Part shown: positions 1 through 7,408 of the stretch, one piece after another
Position numbering within the stretch: the stretch's first letter is position 1
Layout: each line of letters opens with the position of its first letter
NCBI RefSeq assembly: GCF_004122095.1
Contig: NZ_SAWZ01000003.1
Location: 1 to 64,000 of the forward strand
Origin: Pseudoxanthomonas composti
Lineage (GTDB): Bacteria; Pseudomonadota; Gammaproteobacteria; Xanthomonadales; Xanthomonadaceae
Length of the DNA: 64,000 bases
Direction of reading: 5' to 3'
Notes under the pieces: generated by a model
What the model was told of the DNA's origin: nothing
Databases searched by the model: none
The model's input: the letters and a program-made list of their open reading frames with translations, nothing else
Translations under genes and position numbers: made by a program

Positions 1-184
1 GAGCCGGGGATGGCGGAAAGCGGGACAGGAGGGCCGGCCGCGGCGAGTCAGCCATGGAGGGCTGACCGAGCCGAGCAGCCATCCCCGGCTCGGGGCCAGG
101 CTGTTTGGCGAAGCCGGCTTTTCACGACCATCCACGTTTCGTCAGGAACCTCACTTCCCGCACTCCGGCCAAGCGCCACAAAGA

Positions 185-210
185 GGCACGCGTCGCTGAC
201 GACGCGTGCC
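185..210 (-). terminator. Probable terminator of putA
   Basis: An 11 bp perfect stem (GGCACGCGTCG paired with CGACGCGTGCC, loop CTGA) starts 44 nt beyond the putA stop codon. On the minus strand it is followed by TCTTTGT, a weak T-tract. The T-tract is on the minus side only, so it more likely ends putA than a plus-strand transcript. The remainder of positions 1-254 shows no convincing gene. Confidence 0.6.
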
Positions 211-254
211 CTTGCCTTGCATGACGCCGCCAGGCGGCGCTGCCGCGATGGCGA

Positions 255-3203
255 TCAGTGCATGGACATCAGCAGGTCCACATCGCCGCCAGCGGCGGTG
301 GTGTTGACCGTCACGCAGTACTCGGCGCAGAAGCGCGGCAGGTAGTTCGGGCCGCCGGCCTTGGGGCCGGTGCCGGACAGGCCTTCGCCGCCGAAGGGCT
401 GCACGCCGACCACCGCACCGATCATGTTGCGGTTGACGTAGATGTTGCCGACCTCGGCCTGGGCGGCGATGGCCTGGGCGCGGGTGTCGATGCGCGTCTG
501 CACGCCCAGGGTCAGGCCGTAGCCCAGCCCGTTGATCTGCTCGACCAGGGTCTCCACCTCACCCTTCCAGCGCAGTACCTGCAGCACCGGTCCGAAGATC
601 TCCTCGCGCGCCTGCTCCAGCGAGGTGATCTCGAAGGCCACCGGGGCGATGCTGTTGGCCGGCGCATCGGCCGGCAGCGGCGCGCGCGCGATCAGCTTGC
701 CGCGCGCGGACAGCGCATCGATCTGTGCCTGCAGCTTGTCGTGGGCCTCGGCATCGATCACCGGGCCCAGGTCGCTGGAGAGCTTGCTGGGGTCGCCGAC
801 CTGCAGCAGCGACAACGCACCGGACAGCATGGCGATCACGCCATCGGCGATCTCGTCCTGCACGCACAGCACGCGCAGCGCCGAGCAGCGCTGGCCGGCG
901 CTGCGGAAGGTGCTCTGCACCACCGCATCGACCACCTGCTCGGGCAGGGCGGTGGAGTCCACGATCATGGCGTTGAGCCCGCCGGTCTCGGCGATCAACG
1001 GCACGATCGGGCCGTCCTTGGCCGCCAGCGTGCGCGCGATGGACTTGGCCACCGCGGTGGAGCCGGTGAACACCACGCCGGCGATCTGCGGGTGCGCCAC
1101 CAGCGCCGCGCCGGTCTCGCCAGCGCCATACACGCCCACCAGCGCGTCGCGCGGCACGCCGCACTCATGCAGCAGCGCGATCATGGCCGCGCCGATCCCC
1201 GGGGTCTGTTCGGCCGGCTTGGCTGCCACCGCATTGCCGGTGACCAGTGCAGCCACAACCTGCCCTGCGAAGATCGCCAGCGGGAAATTCCACGGCGAGA
1301 TGCACGCCCACACCCCGCGTCCGGCCAGCGAATAGGTGTTGCGCTCGCCGGTCACGCCCGGCAGCACCTGCGGGGCCATCAGCGTGCGCGCCTGCTGGGC
1401 GTAGTAGCGGCAGAAGTCGGCCGCCTCGCGCACCTCGGACACCGCATCGCCCCAGGTGCGGTGGCCTTCGCGCACGATGCGCGCGCACCACACCGCCAGG
1501 TCGCGCTCCAGCACGTCGGCGGCCTGCTCCAACGCGGCGGCGCGCTGCTCGACCGGGGTGGCGTTCCAGGCCTTCTGGCCCTTGGCCAGGGTCTGCACCA
1601 GCGCATCGACCTGCGCCAGCGGCGTGTCGGCCGGGCGCGGCACCGTGGTCTGCGCGTAGGGCGCCAGCAGCGCATCGGACAGCGCCTGGCAGGTCACGTC
1701 GGTGCCGGCGGTATTGCGCCGCGTGGGCAGGATGTCCAGCGGCAGGGTCACGCCGCTGCGCTGCTCCAGGCGCAGCGGCGAGGCCACCAGCGCACTGGCC
1801 GGCAGGCGCGTGTCGGCCAGCTGATGGACGAAGGAGGAATTGGCGCCGTTTTCCAGCAGGCGTCGCACCAGATAGGCCAGCAGGTCCTTGTGCGGGCCCA
1901 CCGGGGCGTACACGCGCAGGCCCACGTCCGGATACTGCGCGTAGATCTGCTGGTACACCGCCTCGCCCATGCCGTGCAGGCGCTGCAGCTCGAACGGCAC
2001 GCCGGCCTGTCGCGCCATGTGCAGGATCGCGGCGATGGTGCCGGCGTTGTGGCCGGCGATCTGCGGATAGATCGCATCAGGCACGGCCAGCATCGCCCGC
2101 GCGCAGGCCAGGTAGGCCACGTCGGTGTGGTGCTTGTGGGTGAACACCGGGAAGGCGGCCAGGCCCAGCTCCTGCGCGCGCTTGATCTCATAGTCCCAGT
2201 ACGCGCCCTTGACCAGGCGCACCATGAAACGCATGCCCAGCTTGCGGGCAATGCGGGTGACTTCCTCGATGGTGTGCAGCGCACGCGTCTGGTACGCCTG
2301 CACCGCCAGGCCGAAACCGCGCCACTGCGGGAACTGCGCGGCCACCTGGGTGGCCACCGCCTCGAACACGTCCAGCGACAGCTCCAGGCGCTCGCTTTCT
2401 TCGGCATCGATGGTCAGGTTGAGGTCGGCTTTGGCCGCGGCCAGCGCCAGCTCGACCACGCGTGGCACCAGCACCTCGAACACGTGCGCGCGCTGGACCG
2501 CCTCGTAGCGCGCATCGATGGCCGAGAGCTTGATGGAGATGCCATCGGCCTGTTCCACCGGCACCGCGCGCTCGCGGCCCTTGGCCAGGGCAGCGATGGC
2601 GGCGTGGTACTTGTGCATGTACTCGCGCGCATCGGCATCGGTGCGCGCGCCTTCGCCCAGCATGTCGTAGGAGAAGCGCAGGCCCTTGCGCGCCTTGCGC
2701 TGCTTGCGGGCATCGTCCATGGCCTCGTCCAGGGTCTCGCCCATGACGAACTGCTTGCCCATCAGCTGCACCGCGCGCACGGTGGCGGCCACGATCGCCT
2801 TGGCGCCCATCTTGGCGAAGAAGCCGGCCTTCTGGCCGTCCTCGCCCAGCATCTTCTTGGACAGCCCGATGGCCTGGCTGGACAGGGTGGCCAGCCAGGA
2901 CTGGGAGGCGCCGGAGAAATCCGCCCGGCCCAGCTGGTCGGCGGTGAGCATCATGGCGGTCTCGGCGTCGGGCACGCGCAGCAGCGCCTCGGCCAGGCGC
3001 ATCAGTGCCAGCCCTTCGGCGCTGGACAGCGGGTACTCGCGCAGCAGCGTCTCCATGGCGAAGGAGGAGGGCTTGCTGGCGCGGACCTGCTCGATCCAGC
3101 CGATGGCGTCGCTGCTGGCCAGCGACCAGTCCAGGTCGCTCAGCTGCTGCAGGAGGCCGGCCAGGACTTCATGTTCCGGGCGATAGGGAAGGGGAAGCCG
3201 CAT
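255..3203 (-). CDS. putA: Bifunctional proline dehydrogenase / P5C dehydrogenase PutA
   Basis: Oxidises proline to pyrroline-5-carboxylate (FAD, PRODH domain) and then to glutamate (NAD, aldehyde dehydrogenase domain). The N-terminal half (about residues 1-480) has the PRODH barrel, including MVRLVKGAYWDYE and the proline-binding RRLLENGANSSF. The C-terminal half has the Rossmann motif FTGSTAVAK and the nucleophile cysteine in SAGQRCSALR, followed by EEIFGPVLQ. The protein has 982 residues and starts directly in the PRODH arm region. It lacks the N-terminal ribbon-helix-helix domain that lets E. coli PutA repress its own gene, and it lacks the extra C-terminal domain of long PutAs. It is therefore a minimal enzyme. 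Control probably falls to the divergent Lrp-type regulator at 3297. Start at ATG 3203, 93 bp from that gene. Confidence 0.96.
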   Translation of the reverse strand: MRLPLPYRPEHEVLAGLLQQLSDLDWSLASSDAIGWIEQVRASKPSSFAMETLLREYPLSSAEGLALMRLAEALLRVPDAETAMMLTADQLGRADFSGASQSWLATLSSQAIGLSKKMLGEDGQKAGFFAKMGAKAIVAATVRAVQLMGKQFVMGETLDEAMDDARKQRKARKGLRFSYDMLGEGARTDADAREYMHKYHAAIAALAKGRERAVPVEQADGISIKLSAIDARYEAVQRAHVFEVLVPRVVELALAAAKADLNLTIDAEESERLELSLDVFEAVATQVAAQFPQWRGFGLAVQAYQTRALHTIEEVTRIARKLGMRFMVRLVKGAYWDYEIKRAQELGLAAFPVFTHKHHTDVAYLACARAMLAVPDAIYPQIAGHNAGTIAAILHMARQAGVPFELQRLHGMGEAVYQQIYAQYPDVGLRVYAPVGPHKDLLAYLVRRLLENGANSSFVHQLADTRLPASALVASPLRLEQRSGVTLPLDILPTRRNTAGTDVTCQALSDALLAPYAQTTVPRPADTPLAQVDALVQTLAKGQKAWNATPVEQRAAALEQAADVLERDLAVWCARIVREGHRTWGDAVSEVREAADFCRYYAQQARTLMAPQVLPGVTGERNTYSLAGRGVWACISPWNFPLAIFAGQVVAALVTGNAVAAKPAEQTPGIGAAMIALLHECGVPRDALVGVYGAGETGAALVAHPQIAGVVFTGSTAVAKSIARTLAAKDGPIVPLIAETGGLNAMIVDSTALPEQVVDAVVQSTFRSAGQRCSALRVLCVQDEIADGVIAMLSGALSLLQVGDPSKLSSDLGPVIDAEAHDKLQAQIDALSARGKLIARAPLPADAPANSIAPVAFEITSLEQAREEIFGPVLQVLRWKGEVETLVEQINGLGYGLTLGVQTRIDTRAQAIAAQAEVGNIYVNRNMIGAVVGVQPFGGEGLSGTGPKAGGPNYLPRFCAEYCVTVNTTAAGGDVDLLMSMH

Positions 3204-3230
3204 AAATCACCACCCGGGACGGAAAGCGCT

Positions 3231-3247
3231 GAGAATGTGGCATTCTC
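3231..3247. promoter_or_regulatory. Candidate Lrp-type operator between putA and its regulator
   Basis: The sequence GAGAATGTGGCATTCTC is a perfect inverted repeat (7 bp arms, 3 bp spacer) in the 93 bp between the divergent putA and lrp-like genes. Lrp/AsnC proteins bind short AT-richer palindromes of this kind next to their own genes. Assignment to this regulator is inference from position and symmetry. Confidence 0.6.
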
Positions 3248-3296
3248 ATCCGGAACCTGCCGCATTAAATTCGGTAGCCGCAGGCCTGGAGGACAC

Positions 3297-3776
3297 ATGA
3301 GCAAACTTCCCGCTGCGCTGGATCGCACCGACCGCAGAATCCTCGCCCTGCTGCAGCAGGACGGCCGCATCACCAATCTCAAGCTGGCCGAGGCCGTGCA
3401 CCTGTCGCCCACCGCCACCCTGGAGCGCGTGCGCCGGCTCACCGCCGAGAACTACATCATCGGCTACCGCGCCCGCCTCAACCCGCAGAAGCTGGGGGTG
3501 GGGATGCTGGTGTTCGTGGAGATCCTGCTGGACCGCACCACCCACAACATCCTCGAGCAGTTCCAGGCCGCGATCAAAGACCAGCCCGAGGTCATGGAAT
3601 GCCACCTGGTGGCCGGCGGCTTCGACTACCTGATCAAGCTGCGCGCCGCAGACATGGCCGACTACCGCGAGCTGGCCGGCAAGGTGCTGTGGAAACTCCC
3701 CGGCGTGCGCGAGGCCCGCACCTACGCGGTGATGGAGGAGGTCAAGAACAGCGCCGACCTGTACCTGGGCGTGTGA
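3297..3776 (+). CDS. Lrp/AsnC family regulator, probable proline-responsive activator of putA
   Basis: A 159-residue protein of the usual Lrp length. Residues about 10-60 form the winged HTH (DRTDRRILALLQQDGRITN, then LSPTATLERVRRL) and residues about 68-150 the RAM/AsnC effector domain, with the family motif VMECHLVAGGFDYLIKL. It is transcribed divergently from putA across a perfect palindrome. In alphaproteobacteria and several gammaproteobacteria such genes (PutR/BkdR type) activate putA with proline as effector, and the missing DNA-binding domain in PutA fits this. Start at ATG 3297, preceded by GGAGGACAC. The role is inferred from arrangement; the family is secure. Confidence 0.92.
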   Translation: MSKLPAALDRTDRRILALLQQDGRITNLKLAEAVHLSPTATLERVRRLTAENYIIGYRARLNPQKLGVGMLVFVEILLDRTTHNILEQFQAAIKDQPEVMECHLVAGGFDYLIKLRAADMADYRELAGKVLWKLPGVREARTYAVMEEVKNSADLYLGV

Positions 3777-3838
3777 GCGCCGCGCCTGGCGGCGATGCCC
3801 ATCCCGCGCAATGGCGGACCCAAGCGCGCCACCCCGAC

Positions 3839-4510
3839 GTAGGGTGGACAACGCGAAGCTTGTCCACCGCCTTTCCGGCGCCGATCAAGCACGCGTCACG
3901 CGGGCACATCGTCCATGGCGCGGCGATGGTGGATGAAACAGCGTCATCCACCCTACGACACTGGGCGTGCGTTCTCCCGACGCCGGTCGCGCCATGCCTT
4001 CCTGTTCTCGGCGGCGGTGTTCGGAAGCGTCGCCACGCCCCGAGGTAGGGTGGACAACGCGAAGCTTGTCCACCAACTCTCCGGCGCCGATCAAGCACGA
4101 GTCACGCGCGCACATCGTCCCTGGCGCGGCGATGGTGGATGAAACAGCGTCATCCACCCTACGGCCCTGAGCGTGTGCGCCCCCGACGCCGGCCGCGCCA
4201 TGCCTGCCCCTTCGCGGTGGCAGTGTTTGGAAGCTCGCCGCGCCCCCCCACGTAGGGTGGACAACGCGAAGCTTGTCCACCCACTTTCCGGCGCCGATCA
4301 AGAATGAGCCGCGTGCCCACCTTGCCCATCTCGTGTCTCGTGGCGATGGTGGATGGAAGAGCGCCATCCACCCTACGTGAGGCTGACAACCCACAACTTG
4401 ATGGAGGATGAGCCGCGCGCACGCCTTGCCCATCTCGTCTCTCGTGGCAATGGCGGATCGAAGAGCGCGATCCAGCCGACGTAGGGTGGACAACGCGAAG
4501 CTTGTCCACC
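3839..4510. repeat. Array of paired GTAG-type REP palindromes, four periods
   Basis: Two palindromes alternate. REP-A is GTAG, then GGTGGACAA, loop CGCGAAGC, TTGTCCACC. REP-B, in the opposite orientation, is GGTGGATG, a loop of about 9 nt, CATCCACC, CTAC. REP-A copies lie at 3839-3868, 4045-4074, 4252-4281 and 4481-4510. REP-B copies lie at 3928-3956, 4134-4162 and 4348-4376, with a decayed copy around 4449-4477. The GTAG heads face outwards in each A/B pair. The period is about 206 bp and the spacers are also alike, so whole units were duplicated. The array fills the convergent gap between the lrp-like gene and the frame-shifted lipoprotein gene; no gene is seen in it. Confidence 0.93.
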
Positions 4511-4563
4511 CAGGCGGGGCGCCGGCACCTGCTCAAGGAAAAGGCCGCGCCCGACCCGCCGCC

Positions 4564-5093
4564 TCAGGGCACCGCCTCCCAGCCCCCGCCCATGGCCGTG
4601 CAGCTCTCCGGCAGGCCGGCCAGACCTTCGGCATCGCGCTCGTAGTAGAAGCCGTCCATCTGGCCGCCGGCCATGCCCAGGCAACTGCCCTGCGCCGGGC
4701 GCGGGCAGTCCTCCAGCCACGCCACCGTGCCGGGCTTGCCGTTGCCGATCTTGCCGGAGGTCTCGGCCAGCGCGTTGCACTGCTGGCGGAACACGGCCTG
4801 GTCCTGCGTGCGGGGTGCGCGCATGCAGTCGCGCGAGCGGATGGTGCGGCCCATGAGTTTGAACTCGCCGGCGATCATGCAGGCCTGGAAGGCGTCGGCC
4901 ATCGGTGCGAGCGCGTTGGCCGGTGCGGGCGTCTCCGGCCCCGCACCGGGCTTGCCAGCATCGGCAGGCGCTTCTTGCGCGTCCGCGCGGCTGCCGGCGG
5001 TGCGTCCGGGCTGCAGGCGCTGAGCGCCAGGACCAGCATGGCCACGCCGAGGCGGAAGCGGCTGCGCGATCGGTGGTCGACACGGTGGTGCAT
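4564..5093 (-). pseudogene. Small cysteine-rich lipoprotein gene split by a one-base frame disruption
   Basis: Reading from ATG 5093 gives a lipoprotein signal (RFRLGVAMLVLALSAC, lipobox LSAC) that continues out of frame as arginine-rich nonsense ending at 4875. A second frame, open down to TGA 4564, gives a sensible soluble domain of about 130 residues with six cysteines, beginning ADAQEAPADAG and ending AMGGGWEAVP. The switch lies in GC-rich sequence at about 4985-5010, where one base lost or gained would join APPAA to ADAQEAP. The family is not recognised; a periplasmic disulfide-stabilised domain is likely. The disruption may be a real mutation or a sequencing error. Confidence 0.6.
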
Positions 5094-5165
5094 GTGGACT
5101 TCTTAGCCATCGCCGCAGGGCGCCTGCGACGTCGCGGGGATCATACGCCGGGCCGCCAGGCGCGC

Positions 5166-5795
5166 TCAGCCCGCCCCGGAACGGGTGTGCTGGTTGACGA
5201 AGAATCCAATCAGCTTCCATCGCCCAGACTCGCGCTGCAGGACGATTTTCTCGCTGACGCGGGCCTGGTCCAGGTCGCGACCGAACTGCACGACGGCGTA
5301 CTCGCCCTCCGGCACCTTGGCGTCCACCCGGGAGGTGAAGCCGATGCCCACGAGCGCCCGCGCAGGCGAGAGGCCGTCGTCCTTCTTCACCAGCTTGATC
5401 ATCTGTTTCCAGGCGAACTCACTGGTCATGTCACGCATGACAGTTCCGGCCTCGGCCCAGGTCCCTTGTGCATCGCCGCGGTCGATCATCTGCAGGTAGC
5501 GTCTGGCGGCGCGCTCGGCTTCCTCGCGCTGTGCCGGCGTCCCTGCGCTTGGCGCGGGCAGTGCGTCCTGTTGGTTGCCCGGAGAGAACGACACCGTGCA
5601 GCCCGCCAGCAGCAGGACGAGGAGCATGGCGGCGAACCATCGCCTGCCCGGTGGCTCCCAGCGCGAGGGGAGGCGTGCGGGTCGTCCGGGCGCAGCAGTT
5701 GAACGTGGCGTGTGGGCGGGTGCGGGGTCGGCAAGGGGCGTGCCCGCGGGTCTGGTGGCGGGGCCGGCCAATTGGGGGTCGTCCGTGATGTTCAT
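5166..5795 (-). CDS. DUF4019-like lipoprotein or membrane-anchored protein
   Basis: A 209-residue protein. Residues about 85-205 resemble the DUF4019 fold: a helix with AERAARRYLQMIDRGDAQ, a conserved WAEAG, then beta strands ending in GRWKLIGFFVN. This domain is common in exported Xanthomonadaceae proteins of unknown function. A hydrophobic stretch (WFAAMLLVLLLAGC) with a lipobox cysteine at residue 66 suggests lipidation. The 50-residue Pro/Ala-rich leader before it is unusually long, so the true start could be internal; ATG 5795 is the best in-frame choice upstream. It lies between two REP clusters and has no obvious operon partner. Confidence 0.7.
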   Translation of the reverse strand: MNITDDPQLAGPATRPAGTPLADPAPAHTPRSTAAPGRPARLPSRWEPPGRRWFAAMLLVLLLAGCTVSFSPGNQQDALPAPSAGTPAQREEAERAARRYLQMIDRGDAQGTWAEAGTVMRDMTSEFAWKQMIKLVKKDDGLSPARALVGIGFTSRVDAKVPEGEYAVVQFGRDLDQARVSEKIVLQRESGRWKLIGFFVNQHTRSGAG

Positions 5796-5957
5796 CGTGG
5801 GTCCGTGCAGCGGGGTGGGTGGCAGGTGCCGGCGCAAGGCCACGCGCCAGGTCGGCGCGGCGCTCGTATCAGCATGCAACACCGCGCTGCGACGACCAAG
5901 TGCCGGCGTGGCGTCAGGGACCGGCCACGACGCTGGTGTCGTTCGTTGCTTGGCGAT

Positions 5958-6107
5958 GGTGGATGGAGGAGCGCCATCCACCCTACGGCGTAGGGCTTGG
6001 CGCCCGATCATGGATGCGCCGCGCGCAGGTTGTAGGTTCCGCGATGGTGGATGAGGGCGTGTCATCCACCCGGCCGCGTAGGGTGGACAACGCGAAGCTT
6101 GTCCACC
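5958..6107. repeat. GTAG-type REP cluster (two REP-B, one REP-A)
   Basis: REP-B copies lie at 5958-5986 (complete) and 6046-6070 (stem intact, but the CTAC tail is missing), and a REP-A lies at 6078-6107. They sit downstream of kdgK, in the 343 bp between kdgK and the DUF4019-like gene. Apart from these palindromes the gap shows nothing recognisable. Confidence 0.88.
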
Positions 6108-6138
6108 AATGCGCCGGCCCCGATCCAGGGAGGTGGCG

Positions 6139-7164
6139 TCAGCGACTCACGTCCATCGAGGCGCCTTGCACCAGGCGTTCGACGTCGGCTTCGCTGGAGT
6201 GGCTGAAATCGCCTGGCCAAGAGTGCTTGAGGCAGCCTGCCGCCAGCCCGAAACGCGCGACCTGCGGCAACGGCCAGGCCTGGGTCAGGCCGTGCAGGAT
6301 GCCGGCAGCGAAGGCATCGCCGCCGCCGATGCGGTCCACCACGCCCGACAGCTCCATCGCCGGGGCGAAAGTGGCCTCTTGGCGCGTGCAGATGCTGGCC
6401 GAGAGCAGGTGGTGGTCGCTGGCCCTGGCCTGGCGGTGGGTGCAGGCCACCCATTGCAGGTGCGGGAAACTGGAAAACGCCAGCGCGGCGGTGGCCTGGG
6501 CGTGCTCGAAGGCATCCTGGTGCGGCGGCACCTGCTGCCCCAGCACCACCGCCAGGTCGCGGTGATCCACGAACAGAATGTCGGCCAGCGAGAACAACTC
6601 GCGCAGCACGCCTGCGGCATCGCCCTGCCAGCGTTGCCACAGCTGCGGGCGGTAGTTGCCGTCGAAGCTCACCCGCACGCCCTGCTGCCGCGCCTGGCGC
6701 GCCGCATCGCGTGCCGCCGCGGCGCTGTCGGCGCCCAGGGCCGGGGTGATGCCCGACAGGTGCAGCCACGCGGCGCCTTCCAGCAGGCGTGGCCAGTCGA
6801 AGGCCGCAGGCGGGGTGTTGGCGAAGGCCGAGCCGGCGCGGTCGTAGACGACCTGGCTGGGCCGCTGCATGGCGCCGGTGGTGAGGAAGTACAGGCCCAT
6901 GCGGCCCTCCCCGCAGTCCACCGCGGTCGTGTCCACGCCGTGGCGGCGCAGCTGCCCCAGCGCGGCCTCGCCCAGGGGGTTGTCCGGCACGCGGCTCACC
7001 AGGGCGGCGTGGTGGCCGAAGCGGGCCAGCGACACGGCCACATTGGCCTCGGCGCCGCCCACGTGCGCCTCCAGCATGGGCGACTGCAGCAGCGGCTGGC
7101 GTCCGGGCGCGCCCAGTCGCAGCAGCACTTCCCCGAAGCAGACGAACCTGAAAGCCTGCGGCAT
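6139..7164 (-). CDS. kdgK: 2-dehydro-3-deoxygluconate kinase (KDG kinase)
   Basis: A PfkB/ribokinase-family sugar kinase of 341 residues that phosphorylates KDG to KDPG, the step after KduD in pectin breakdown. Family signatures include VGGAEANVAVSLARFG near the N-terminus and the ATP-site/catalytic-base motif DRIGGGDAFAAGILHGL near residue 285. An upstream TTG at 7179 is in frame, but ATG 7164 is preceded by GGAGGAGAGGGAG and gives the usual N-terminus (PQAFRFVCFGEVLLRL). A LacI-type operator overlaps the leader at 7180-7194, next to the ribosome binding site, so repression by the locus regulator is expected. No Eda aldolase to cleave KDPG is present in the window. Confidence 0.93.
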   Translation of the reverse strand: MPQAFRFVCFGEVLLRLGAPGRQPLLQSPMLEAHVGGAEANVAVSLARFGHHAALVSRVPDNPLGEAALGQLRRHGVDTTAVDCGEGRMGLYFLTTGAMQRPSQVVYDRAGSAFANTPPAAFDWPRLLEGAAWLHLSGITPALGADSAAAARDAARQARQQGVRVSFDGNYRPQLWQRWQGDAAGVLRELFSLADILFVDHRDLAVVLGQQVPPHQDAFEHAQATAALAFSSFPHLQWVACTHRQARASDHHLLSASICTRQEATFAPAMELSGVVDRIGGGDAFAAGILHGLTQAWPLPQVARFGLAAGCLKHSWPGDFSHSSEADVERLVQGASMDVSR

Positions 7165-7179
7165 CTCCCTCTCCTCCAA

Positions 7180-7194
7180 TGACCAGCGGTGTCA
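7180..7194. promoter_or_regulatory. LacI/KdgR-type operator upstream of kdgK
   Basis: TGACCAGCGGTGTCA lies 15 nt upstream of the kdgK ATG. It is an imperfect palindrome, and in reverse it reads TGACACCGCTGGTCA, close to the sites at 19763 and 26289. The same 16-mer with a trailing T recurs at 7337. A site this close to the start codon would act as a roadblock. Confidence 0.7.
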
Positions 7195-7336
7195 TCGCAT
7201 TATCCGCATGGCACGCGCGCGCGGTCCAGTCCGGCCCAGCCCCCAGCCGCGCCCAGGCCTACGACCAAAGCAGGAGCGCCAATCCAGGCTGTTGCGCTGC
7301 AAGATGCCTGGCCTGACGGCACCTGCTACTTTTTTT

Positions 7337-7351
7337 TGACCAGCGGTGTCA
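7337..7351. promoter_or_regulatory. LacI/KdgR-type operator upstream of the TonB receptor
   Basis: TGACCAGCGGTGTCA is identical to the copy at 7180-7194 and lies 57 nt upstream of the receptor start. Two identical sites in the 244 bp between divergent kdgK and receptor genes fit one repressor controlling both, possibly by looping. Confidence 0.72.
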
Positions 7352-7408
7352 TTCGCAGCCATCGGCTGACCGCACCGCAGATTCATGTTGCCCTGGGAGG
7401 GGACCCAC

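Noticed and set aside
258-3296. Open frame of over 1000 codons on the plus strand opposite putA
   Set aside because: It is a high-GC shadow of putA, rich in His, Gly, Arg and Ala without any motif. Only its last 159 codons, from ATG 3297, are the true Lrp-type gene.
3839-6107. Insertion sequence or transposon remnant
   Set aside because: No transposase coding, terminal inverted repeats or target duplications are seen; all repeats reduce to REP palindromes.
5819-6565. Plus-strand frame across REP cluster 2 and the end of kdgK
   Set aside because: Passes through repeat DNA and opposite kdgK, with no homology or ribosome binding site.
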